Part shown: one piece after another, positions 17,386 through 25,866 of the stretch | Position numbering within the stretch: the stretch's first letter is position 1 | How the letters are laid out: each line of letters starts with the position of its first letter | Origin: Pseudomonas aylmerensis | GTDB taxonomy: Bacteria; Pseudomonadota; Gammaproteobacteria; Pseudomonadales; Pseudomonadaceae | Reading direction: 5' to 3' | Length of the DNA stretch: 64,000 nucleotides | Assembly: GCF_001702265.1 (NCBI RefSeq) | Contig: NZ_MAUE01000017.1 | Location: 62,001 to 126,000 of the forward strand | Position numbers and translations under genes: made by a program | The notes under the pieces: generated by a model | What the model saw: only the letters and a program-made list of their open reading frames with translations | Database searches by the model: none | Told to the model about the DNA's origin: nothing

Positions 17386-18711
17386 ATGAGTATTCAGGAC
17401 TCCACCACTGAAAAACCGTCGCGTTTTCGCTGGATCGTCGCTGGGCTGTTTTTCCTCGTGTACACCGTGGCGTCGGCCGACCGCGCCAACCTCGGCGTGG
17501 CCTTGCCGTTTATCCGCGAGGAATACCCCATGACCAACGCCGAGGCCGGGGCGCTGCTGAGTGTGTTTCTGCTGGCCTACGCCCTGGCGCAGATTCCCTC
17601 TGGCTTTGCCTCCAGCCGCTTCGGGGTGCGCAAGATTTTCTCGTTTTCGATGATTGCCACGTCGGTGTTCACTGCGCTGATGGGCACGGTCAATTCGGTG
17701 CTGGCGCTGAAGATCTATCGCTTTGCCCTCGGCGTTGCCGAAGGTCCGCTGCCGATTGGCATCGCCTCGACGATCAACCAGTGGTTCCCGGCGAAAGAGA
17801 AGGGCACGGCCACCGGTATCTTCCTTGCGGCGGTCAAGTTCGGCCCGGTGATCGTGCCGCCGTTGTGCGTGGCGATCGTGGCGATGTGGGGCTGGCGCGA
17901 AATTTTCTACATCTTCGCCATACCGGGGATTTTGCTGTCCATCGCCTGGTATTTCCTGGTGGCCAACCAGCCCGCGCAAAGCCGTTTCGTCAACGCCGGC
18001 GAGCTGGCGTATATCACCGATGAAAGCAACAACGTCATCACCCAGAAAACCGCAGGCGCCCAGCGCCACTTCAAGCGCCTGGATACGTTTATCCGGGTCC
18101 GGCCGGTGGCGCCGATCGCCACCAGTCGTGGCCTGTTTCGCTCCTGGAACGTGGTCGGTTGCGCGCTGAGCTACAGCTTCCAGGTGGGCATCACCATGGT
18201 GCTGTTGTCGTGGATTCCCACCTACCTGATGACGGTCAAGCAGTTCTCGATCATGCACATGGGCTTTGTCTCGGCCGCGCCGTGGGTGGGCGCCATTTGC
18301 GGCAACCTGCTCGGCGGGATCCTGTCCGACCGCGTGCTGGGCAAGCGGCGCAAGCCGGGGATGATGCTCTCGGCGCTGGCCACGGTCGGCACCATGTACG
18401 CCCTGATCAATTCACCGAATGACCCCACGCTGTATGCCGCGCTGTTGTTCCTCACCGGCACGCTGATCAGCATCGGCTACTCCTCCTACATGGTTTACCC
18501 GATGGGCCTGGCGACCAAGAAGACCTTCCCGATTGCCAGCTCCATCGTCAACATGGGCGGGCAGTTGGGCGGCGCGGCAGCACCGTTCCTGGTGGGTTTG
18601 CTGCTCGACAGTTATGGCTGGTCCCAAGTGTTCCTGTTCATGGCCATCGGCTCGTTCGCCAGCTTCCTGGTGCTGCTGACCATCGCCGAGCCGGTGCCGG
18701 TGAGCGAGTGA
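17386..18711 (+). CDS. MFS transporter, anion:cation symporter family
   Basis: A 441-residue inner-membrane carrier with about 12 transmembrane segments. The first helix ends in ADRANLGVALPFI, the signature position of the ACS family (tartrate, phthalate, glucarate and hexuronate carriers), and the loop GFASSRFGVRKIF matches the conserved loop 2-3 motif. The 186 bases between the GntR gene and this ATG hold AT-rich sequence after 17199 but no obvious strong hairpin. With the aldolase and dehydrogenase it forms an uptake-and-degradation module for an organic acid. Confidence 0.9.
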   Translation: MSIQDSTTEKPSRFRWIVAGLFFLVYTVASADRANLGVALPFIREEYPMTNAEAGALLSVFLLAYALAQIPSGFASSRFGVRKIFSFSMIATSVFTALMGTVNSVLALKIYRFALGVAEGPLPIGIASTINQWFPAKEKGTATGIFLAAVKFGPVIVPPLCVAIVAMWGWREIFYIFAIPGILLSIAWYFLVANQPAQSRFVNAGELAYITDESNNVITQKTAGAQRHFKRLDTFIRVRPVAPIATSRGLFRSWNVVGCALSYSFQVGITMVLLSWIPTYLMTVKQFSIMHMGFVSAAPWVGAICGNLLGGILSDRVLGKRRKPGMMLSALATVGTMYALINSPNDPTLYAALLFLTGTLISIGYSSYMVYPMGLATKKTFPIASSIVNMGGQLGGAAAPFLVGLLLDSYGWSQVFLFMAIGSFASFLVLLTIAEPVPVSE

Positions 18712-18810
18712 CTGTCATATTTTTAAAGTATCCAAACCCCGTTATTTAGATATTTTTCATAGGTGGACGGCACTGATAGGCTCGTAAAAAAACAAGAGAA
18801 GTGCCCGGTC

Positions 18811-19875
18811 ATGTTCATACGCCTGTCCACCTCCATGAAACCCTTCACCACCCTGCTGGGCACCCTGGCCCTGATGGGCACGCTGACCAGCTGCGCCAAG
18901 GTCGATGTGCACACCGAAAGCGTCGACAAGCCCGAGGCCGATGCGCGCCAGGTGCTGCGCCTGGGCCATGACGGCAATGCCTACCCGTTCCTGGTCTACG
19001 CCAACGCCGACCTGTACAACCCGCCCAGTTCCATCGAACGCGCGGTGGTGATCCTGCATGGCGTGCAGCGTGACGGCGACGAGTACTTCAAGACCGGCCG
19101 CAAGCTGCTCGGCAATGCGCGCCTGCAGAACACCAGCACGCTGCTGCTGGCGCCGAATTTCCTCACGCCGACCGACTCGGGCATCAGCGATGACATGCCG
19201 CTGTGGCCACGCGACAAGTGGATGCACGGCATCGAATCGCAATACGGCCACAAGGGCATCCCGGCGTTCCAGGTGCTGGACGATCTGGCCGCCTATTTGT
19301 CCGATCGCCAGCGTTATCCTGCGCTCAAGGAAATCGTGATGGTCAGCCACTCGGCGGGCGCGCAGTTGATGCAGCGCTACGCGGTGATGAATGACCTCGA
19401 CGGCGGCCTCAAGGCCCGTGGCCTGAGCATTCGCTACGTGGTCGCCAGCCCGTCGAGCTACGTGTATTTCGAAGACAGTCGCTTGCAGGACGGCGCGTTC
19501 AAGCCGGTCGTGACCATCATGTGCCCCAGCTACAGCCGCTACCGCTATGGCCTCGACGGCGCGCCGGCGTACCTGCTCAAGCAGCAACTGACCAGCCGCC
19601 AGGTGTTTGCCCGCTATGCCGCGCGCGACATCACCTATCTGGTCGGCGCCCAGGACAACAACCCTACCAGCCGTGTGCTGGACAGCTCCTGCGGGGCCAG
19701 CTTCCAGGGCGCGACACGGCTGGATCGCCAGTTGAACTACGTGAGCTACGAGCAGTTCCTGGCCAGCCAATGGCAGATTCCCTTGCGCCACCCCCAGCAC
19801 ACGATCCCGGGGATCGGCCACAACGCGGCACGCCTGCTGGGTGACAAAGCCGTCGCGCGGATGCTGTTTCCCTGA
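18811..19875 (+). CDS. Alpha/beta-hydrolase lipoprotein
   Basis: A protein of about 354 residues. The signal segment MKPFTTLLGTLALMGTLTSC ends in a lipobox-like LTSC, so export and lipidation are predicted. The hydrolase core shows AVVILHGVQRDGDEYF near residue 75, the nucleophile elbow SHSAG near 180, and HNAARLL close to the C terminus as a candidate catalytic His. Three in-frame ATGs (18763, 18811, 18835) are possible; 18811 has AGAG-rich sequence before it and keeps the signal peptide. It lies 53 bases before the TpsB-porin gene on the same strand and may be cotranscribed. The substrate is unknown. Confidence 0.75.
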   Translation: MFIRLSTSMKPFTTLLGTLALMGTLTSCAKVDVHTESVDKPEADARQVLRLGHDGNAYPFLVYANADLYNPPSSIERAVVILHGVQRDGDEYFKTGRKLLGNARLQNTSTLLLAPNFLTPTDSGISDDMPLWPRDKWMHGIESQYGHKGIPAFQVLDDLAAYLSDRQRYPALKEIVMVSHSAGAQLMQRYAVMNDLDGGLKARGLSIRYVVASPSSYVYFEDSRLQDGAFKPVVTIMCPSYSRYRYGLDGAPAYLLKQQLTSRQVFARYAARDITYLVGAQDNNPTSRVLDSSCGASFQGATRLDRQLNYVSYEQFLASQWQIPLRHPQHTIPGIGHNAARLLGDKAVARMLFP

Positions 19876-19928
19876 GTTCAACGCTGCTGCCTGACGCCGC
19901 GTCTCGATAAAAACAATAAGAGCATTGT

Positions 19929-22900
19929 ATGAGCCAACCTCTCCCGAATACCCGGGCGCCCCGCGCCTGGGGGCCTGGCGCGTTGTCGCTGCTGGCCGCT
20001 GCCCTGATCGCCGCCCATGCCCAGGCCGATACGCTGCCATCGTCCGGCACCCTGTTCGATAACAGCCGCTCGGTGCTGCGTCCCACGGACAACGCCCAGC
20101 CGGCAGCGCCCGGCAGTGTGCACATCGAAAGCCAGCGCGATGAGCCGGCGCCCACAGCCAGCGCCTCGACCTTGCAGCTGCAGGTCAAGCGCTTCGTGGT
20201 GAACGGCAATCGCGAACTCAGCGATGCCCAGTTGCAGGCCGTGCTGCAACCCTATGTGGGCAAGACCCTCGGCCTCGACGGCCTGCGCGAAGCCGCGGCG
20301 CAAGTCACCGCGCTGTACCGGGCGCGGGGTTACCTGGTGGCGCGGGCGTATCTGCCGGCCCAGGACATCCAGGACGGCCAGGTCATCGTGGGCGTTTCCG
20401 AAGGAGTGATCGGCCAGGTCAGCGCCTTGCCGGACGCGAATGTGCGCCTGCGCCCCGGTGTGCAGCAGCAGTTCGTCAACGCATTGCCGACCGGCACGAT
20501 CATCCGCGAGCAGGACCTGGAGCGCGTGCTGCTGCGCCTGTCCGACATCACCGGAGTGTCGGTGCACGGCATCTTGCGTCCCTCGCAACAGCCGGGCGCG
20601 GCCGACATCGTGCTCAAGCTCAGCGAAATGACCGCCTGGACCGCCCGCGCCGCCATCGACAACTACGGCAACTACTACACCGGCACCAACCGCCTCACGT
20701 CGAGCGTCAGCCTCAATGATGCACTGGGGATTGGCGACAGTTTTACCGTCACCTCGCAGAACTCCTTCGAAGGCCTGGACATCAAGGGCGTCGGCTACCA
20801 GCAGCCGCTCGGTGCTACCGGGATCTCGGTGGGCGCCAACTACGCCGAGCTGGAATACAGCATCGGCAAGAACCTCAAGGGCCTGGACGCGGACGGCACC
20901 GCCGAGGTGTCCTCGGTGTTTATCAACAGCGCGCTGCTGCGCTCGCGCGACAGCAACATCAGCTTAAACCTGGCCGAGGATCACCGGCGTTTCGAAGACT
21001 CGGCCGGCGGGTTTACCGTGAACAAATCCGCGGTGTTTCGCAGCGCCACGCTGTACGGCAACTGGCGCGATGACTGGCAGGGCAACAATGCCTGGAGCCT
21101 GGCGTATGGCATTGGCGACCTGGATAAAAACACCCCAGCCGACGCCGCGCTGGATGCGCTCACCGCCAATGCCGCTGGGCGCTACAAGAAGGCCAATGCG
21201 AATTTCAGCCGCCTGCAGTACCTGGGCAACGGCTACTCCTTGTTCGGTTCGTTGACCGGCCAGTGGGCCGACAAGAACCTCGATTCTTCGGAAAAACTCA
21301 GCCTCGGTGGCCCCAACGGCGTGCGCGCGTACCCGGTCGGAGAAGTGGCGGGCGACGAAGGGCTGCTGGGCCGCCTGGAGCTACGCAAATACTTGGGGCG
21401 TGTGTCCGGGGCGATTGCCGAGGGCACGCTGTTTGCCGATGCGGGCAAGGTCACGGTCAACAAGAACCCGTGGGACAACAGCGAAAATACCCTCACGCGC
21501 TACGGCTATGGCGTGGGCCTGAACCTCTATCACCGCGACCTGGTGATGAACGCCAGCCTGGCGTTTTCGCCGGGTGAAGACCCCACCAGCGACGACCGCG
21601 CGGCCAAGCGCCTGTGGTTCTCGATCTCCGGTTCGCCGCAGGCGTTTGCCGGCTTGGCCAGCGACATCGGCTCCAAGGGCGAAGACTTCGAGGTGGCCGA
21701 GACCGACACGGTGTTCTACGGCAGCATCGGCATCGTCCCCGAATACGTCGACCGGCGTGGCGCGACCTCGGCCGGGCCGAACGACCAAAGCCGCCTGGCC
21801 ACGCCCAACGGGCGCAACATGGCGAGCTTCTGGCGCGCCCGCGACAACGTGTCGGCCATCGGTGTGCACGGCGGCTACGGCCTGAGTGAAGACTGGAAGC
21901 TGCTGTGGCAGCTCGAATACGGCATCTCGATGAACTACACCGAGAGCAACGATGATTCGGTGGTGAAATCCGCGTCGCCCAGCACCAAGTTGCGCAACAC
22001 CGGCGCGGCCTTCAATAACGGCGACTACGGCACCTTGCTCTACGGCGTGTGGGACATGCCGATGAAAGAAGCCACCACCAGCCTCGACCCGTTCAACGGC
22101 AAGACCAGCGCCGCGTACTTCAACATCATCGGCTCGCCGGGCTTCAGCGCCGGCTTGTCCACCAACGTCAACGGCCCGCAAAGCTACAACGACACCTCGG
22201 TGAATGGCGACGCTGCGTTCAACCGGCGCCAGGCCGGCGTGGTGCAGTACTGGACACCGGAGTGGAACGGCCTGCAGCTCAAGCTGGCCTACTCGAACAA
22301 CGGCATGAGCGCCGCCAGCGACGTCGACAAGGGCTACATCTACGGCAGCAGCCTGGTCTGGAACTACCGGGGCTTCACCGCCGTGGTGGCGGCCGAACGG
22401 CACATCAACTACTTCGGCATCACCAACCTGAGCCGCAACGCGCGGGGCGTGGGCAGCAGCACGCATGTCACCGACGGTACCTCCTCGGATGACTTCAGCT
22501 TCCGCTACGGCCTGGCCTATACCTTCGGCAACACCACGGTGTCGGCGATTGCCGATGACCTGTCGTACTCCGAAGACGGCGTGATCAATAACAGCACCAC
22601 CTCCAGCGATCTCTCCGAGTACCGGCGCCGTGCCTACCTGCTCGGCGTGTCACACAAGATCGGCGCCTGGCGCCTGAAGGCCAGCTACGGCAAGGCGCTG
22701 GCCGGCAAGTGCGAAATGATCCGCGCCACCGCCGTCGACTGCGACACCCATGGCATGGGCGCCACCCAGTACGCCATCGGCGCCAACTACAAGCTGACCA
22801 AGAACATCGATGTGTTCAGCCAGTACGTGCTGCTGAAAAACAACTCCCTGGCCAACTACAACTTCGCCCTGACCGGGGTCTACGCGGCCAGCGGTTACTC

Positions 22901-22958
22901 GCCGGGCGCGGGCACCACCATCAGCGCCATCGGCACTGGCATCAACTATTCGTTCTGA
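19929..22958 (+). CDS. TpsB (ShlB/FhaC/HMW1B) outer-membrane transporter fused to a C-terminal porin-like barrel
   Basis: A 1009-residue protein. The signal peptide (residues 1-33) ends in AHAQA. A POTRA domain starts near residue 82 (VKRFVVNGNRELSDAQLQAV) and a second follows to about 235. A TpsB barrel runs to about 574, with the L6-loop motif as GPNGVRAYPVG (VRGY is usual) near 459 and a last strand RLWFSISG. This already equals a whole TpsB protein. The C-terminal 415 residues, from VFYGSIGIVPEYVDRR (about 594), read like a general porin: NGRNMASFWRARDN, then GYGLSEDWKLLWQLEYGI, then YAIGANYKLTKNIDVFSQY, ending GTGINYSF with the terminal aromatic. No stop or frameshift separates the halves. 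It should export the adjacent TpsA; the role of the extra barrel is unknown. Confidence 0.9.
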   Translation: MSQPLPNTRAPRAWGPGALSLLAAALIAAHAQADTLPSSGTLFDNSRSVLRPTDNAQPAAPGSVHIESQRDEPAPTASASTLQLQVKRFVVNGNRELSDAQLQAVLQPYVGKTLGLDGLREAAAQVTALYRARGYLVARAYLPAQDIQDGQVIVGVSEGVIGQVSALPDANVRLRPGVQQQFVNALPTGTIIREQDLERVLLRLSDITGVSVHGILRPSQQPGAADIVLKLSEMTAWTARAAIDNYGNYYTGTNRLTSSVSLNDALGIGDSFTVTSQNSFEGLDIKGVGYQQPLGATGISVGANYAELEYSIGKNLKGLDADGTAEVSSVFINSALLRSRDSNISLNLAEDHRRFEDSAGGFTVNKSAVFRSATLYGNWRDDWQGNNAWSLAYGIGDLDKNTPADAALDALTANAAGRYKKANANFSRLQYLGNGYSLFGSLTGQWADKNLDSSEKLSLGGPNGVRAYPVGEVAGDEGLLGRLELRKYLGRVSGAIAEGTLFADAGKVTVNKNPWDNSENTLTRYGYGVGLNLYHRDLVMNASLAFSPGEDPTSDDRAAKRLWFSISGSPQAFAGLASDIGSKGEDFEVAETDTVFYGSIGIVPEYVDRRGATSAGPNDQSRLATPNGRNMASFWRARDNVSAIGVHGGYGLSEDWKLLWQLEYGISMNYTESNDDSVVKSASPSTKLRNTGAAFNNGDYGTLLYGVWDMPMKEATTSLDPFNGKTSAAYFNIIGSPGFSAGLSTNVNGPQSYNDTSVNGDAAFNRRQAGVVQYWTPEWNGLQLKLAYSNNGMSAASDVDKGYIYGSSLVWNYRGFTAVVAAERHINYFGITNLSRNARGVGSSTHVTDGTSSDDFSFRYGLAYTFGNTTVSAIADDLSYSEDGVINNSTTSSDLSEYRRRAYLLGVSHKIGAWRLKASYGKALAGKCEMIRATAVDCDTHGMGATQYAIGANYKLTKNIDVFSQYVLLKNNSLANYNFALTGVYAASGYSPGAGTTISAIGTGINYSF

Positions 22959-22968
22959 GGAGCAGGCC

Positions 22969-25866
22969 ATGAGCAAACAACACCGTCACACCGCACTGCC
23001 TGTACTCAAGCCCCTGAGTTTTGCCGTGCTCTGCGCCTTGTACGGCCTGGTGCCGATGCCTGCGCTGGCCCTGGACAACAATGCCTTGCCCACCAACGGC
23101 CAGGTGGTCGCAGGCAGCGGCACCATCACCAGCAACGGCAATGTCCTCACGGTGAACCAGGGCAGCGACCGCCTGATCGCCACGTGGGACACGTTCAATA
23201 TCGGCAAGAACGCCCAGGTCAATTTCCTCCAGCCTGGCGCGTCGTCAGTGGCGCTCAATCGGGTGACCGGCAGCGACGGCTCGCAGATCCTCGGCCACCT
23301 GAATGCCAACGGCCAGGTGTTCTTGATCAACCCCCAGGGCGTGCTGTTTGGCGCCGGCTCCATGGTGGATGTCGGTGGGCTGGTCGCCAGTTCGCTGAAT
23401 ATTTCCAACAGCGATTTCATGGCCGGCAAGCAGGTGTTTGCCGGCCAGGGCGGCGGTGCAGTGGTCAACCAGGGCACTATCCGCGCGCGGGACGGCGGCA
23501 GCGTGGCGCTGCTCGGCAGCCAGGTGCGCAACGAAGGCACGGTGGTTGCGCGGCTGGGCTCGGTGGTGCTCGGCGGCGGTGAAAAAATCACCCTGGATTT
23601 CACCGGCGACGGCTTGATCAATGTCGAGGTCAACGACCCGGCCATCGGCGCCAGCGTGATCAATCGCGGGCTGCTCAGCGCCAACGGCGGTGCGGTGACC
23701 ATGACCGCCCGCGACTCCCAGGCCATGCTCAGCAATGTGGTGAACAACCAGGGCGTGATCGAGGCGCGCAGCCTGCAACAGCGCAACGGCAGGATCATCC
23801 TCGATGGCGGCGACAGTGGCGTGGTGGTCAACGGCGGCGTGCTCGATGTCTCGGGCAAGCAGCTGGGTGCGCGCGGCGGCAACGTGACCATGACCGGGCA
23901 GTATGTCGGCCTGTTCGACAGCGGCCGCATCGATGCCGACGGCGACCTCGGCGGCGGCACGGTGTTGATGGGCGGCGATTACCAGGGCAGCGGCAACCTG
24001 CACCAGGCCGACAGCACCTTCATGGGCAGTGACGCGCGCATCAGTGCGAATGCCTTGAGCAGCGGCGACGGTGGCAAAGTCATCTTGTGGTCCAAGGACA
24101 ACACTCAATTTTACGGCGACATCAGCGTGCGCGGCGCCGGCCGCCAGGGCCGTGGCGGGCTGGTGGAAACCTCCGGGCACGCGCTGGACATCGCCGGCAT
24201 CGTCGACCTGAGTGCGGTGTCGGGGCAGGGCGGTACGTGGCTGATCGACCCGTTCAACATCAACATCACCAGCGGCGCCAGCAGCGGCACGTCGACCAGC
24301 TCTCCGTTCACGCCGAATGCCGGCGCCAGTTCCAACCTGAGTTCGGCGACGCTCAATGCGTCGTTGTCCGAGGGTGCGAATATCCTGGTGACCACCTCAT
24401 CGGGCGCCGGCACCTCGGGGGACATCAACGTGCTGTCCAACGTCAAGGGCGTGGGCAACGCGACGCTGACCCTGCAGGCCCACCGCAATATCGTGATGAC
24501 CAACACCAGCATCAGCAATGGCACCGGCAAGACCCTGAATGTGTCGCTGGTGTCCAACTTCAACAACAGCGGCAACGGCTCGGTGGCCCTGAGCAACGCG
24601 AGCATCAGCACCAACGGCGGCAACCTCACCATCAGTGGGGCGGTCGACCCGGCGACGTCCTGGGCCAGCACCAACGTCAGCAATGGCGTGGGTATTTCCT
24701 TGACCAACGGTACGCGCATCAGCACCAGCGGCGGCGACATCACTTTGCGCGGCGCCACCTCGTCGAGCCTGGCCGCAGGCTCCACGGCGACCGCGATCAA
24801 TATCAGCCGCAGCACCCTGGATGCGGGTGGCGGCAATATCAGTATCACCGCCGTGCAGGCCAGCACCACCGGCACTGGCGATGCCTTCGTGCTCACTGGC
24901 GGCAGCACACTCCAGACCTCGGGTGTCGGCAATATCAACATCGACAGCAGCAACCTCGGCAGCGGCAATGGCACGCGCATCTTCAGCACCAGCAACACCA
25001 TCGCCACCACCGGCAGCGGCAACCTCACCTTGCGCGGCAGCGCCGTATCGGGCAGCGGCGTGCTGGTGTGCTCGACGGCGACAACGTCGACGCAAACCCT
25101 GAGCGTCGGCAGCGGCACCTTGACGGTGCAGGGCGCGGCGGATTCGGGCCGAGGTGTGTTCCTCGCGGCTTCGACCACCGGCGTAGTGACGCTGAACGCG
25201 GGCGCGGGCGGCGATATCTTCATCGAGGGCCGCAGTGCCGGTGACTCCGGCACGGTGGTCAACTCCACCGGCACCGGCTCGGTGATCAACCTGACCACCC
25301 AGGACGGCGACCTGACCTTGAGCGGCACCTCGGGACCGGCCTCCAGCGCACCGGGCCTGAGCATTCGCAGCGGCGCCTCGGGTGCGGGCAATGGGGTCAA
25401 TGTGCTTTCCAGCAGCGGCGATATTCGCCTGCAAGGCACCGCACAAGGGGCGGGGCCGGGGCTGTCGTTCAACGCCACCAACGCGCGCGGCTTCAACAAC
25501 GTGATGACCGGCGGCAGTGGCAACCTTACCGTCACCGCGCGCAGTGCCAGTGGCGCCGCCTTGAGCTTCGACAACGGCACCAACACCCTGCAAGTGGTGG
25601 ACGGCACCCTGCGCCTGGACCTCGATACGCCGTCAGGCAACTACCTCAACCAAGGCAACGGCACCGCGTCGATCACCGCCACCGGCAACGGCGCGGTGCT
25701 GATCAGTCGCGGCGGCTTGATCCACAACAACCTGCTGGAGACCCGTACCGAACCGACGCGCCAATACCACCAGAGCCAGATGGTCGGCGGCACCTGGAGC
25801 CAGCCGCTCACCGCTCGCAGCCGGGACGCCGATGAGGTGCAGATCGACGTGGAGCGACCGCTATGA
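22969..25866 (+). CDS. TpsA secreted adhesin, filamentous haemagglutinin/HMW1-like
   Basis: A 965-residue substrate of the TpsB gene that ends 11 bases upstream. The signal region (1-35) ends near ALA-LDN. The TPS secretion domain (about 36-270) shows VNFLQPGASSVALNRVTG and LINPQGVLFGAGSMVDVGG, a variant of the NPNG motif. The rest is repetitive beta-helix sequence rich in Gly, Ser, Thr and Asn. I count 25 N-X-S/T sequons, all but two in the second half, fitting glycosylation by the HMW1C-like enzyme encoded next. AGGAG precedes the ATG, and the stop overlaps the next start by four bases. It is shorter than HMW1 (about 1,540 residues) and lacks its C-terminal Cys pair. Probable function: surface attachment. 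Confidence 0.93.
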   Translation: MSKQHRHTALPVLKPLSFAVLCALYGLVPMPALALDNNALPTNGQVVAGSGTITSNGNVLTVNQGSDRLIATWDTFNIGKNAQVNFLQPGASSVALNRVTGSDGSQILGHLNANGQVFLINPQGVLFGAGSMVDVGGLVASSLNISNSDFMAGKQVFAGQGGGAVVNQGTIRARDGGSVALLGSQVRNEGTVVARLGSVVLGGGEKITLDFTGDGLINVEVNDPAIGASVINRGLLSANGGAVTMTARDSQAMLSNVVNNQGVIEARSLQQRNGRIILDGGDSGVVVNGGVLDVSGKQLGARGGNVTMTGQYVGLFDSGRIDADGDLGGGTVLMGGDYQGSGNLHQADSTFMGSDARISANALSSGDGGKVILWSKDNTQFYGDISVRGAGRQGRGGLVETSGHALDIAGIVDLSAVSGQGGTWLIDPFNINITSGASSGTSTSSPFTPNAGASSNLSSATLNASLSEGANILVTTSSGAGTSGDINVLSNVKGVGNATLTLQAHRNIVMTNTSISNGTGKTLNVSLVSNFNNSGNGSVALSNASISTNGGNLTISGAVDPATSWASTNVSNGVGISLTNGTRISTSGGDITLRGATSSSLAAGSTATAINISRSTLDAGGGNISITAVQASTTGTGDAFVLTGGSTLQTSGVGNINIDSSNLGSGNGTRIFSTSNTIATTGSGNLTLRGSAVSGSGVLVCSTATTSTQTLSVGSGTLTVQGAADSGRGVFLAASTTGVVTLNAGAGGDIFIEGRSAGDSGTVVNSTGTGSVINLTTQDGDLTLSGTSGPASSAPGLSIRSGASGAGNGVNVLSSSGDIRLQGTAQGAGPGLSFNATNARGFNNVMTGGSGNLTVTARSASGAALSFDNGTNTLQVVDGTLRLDLDTPSGNYLNQGNGTASITATGNGAVLISRGGLIHNNLLETRTEPTRQYHQSQMVGGTWSQPLTARSRDADEVQIDVERPL

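Noticed and set aside
24111-25640. 509-residue minus-strand frame inside TpsA
   Set aside because: It mirrors the Gly/Thr/Asn-rich coding strand; the plus strand has clear TPS motifs, a ribosome site and operon context.
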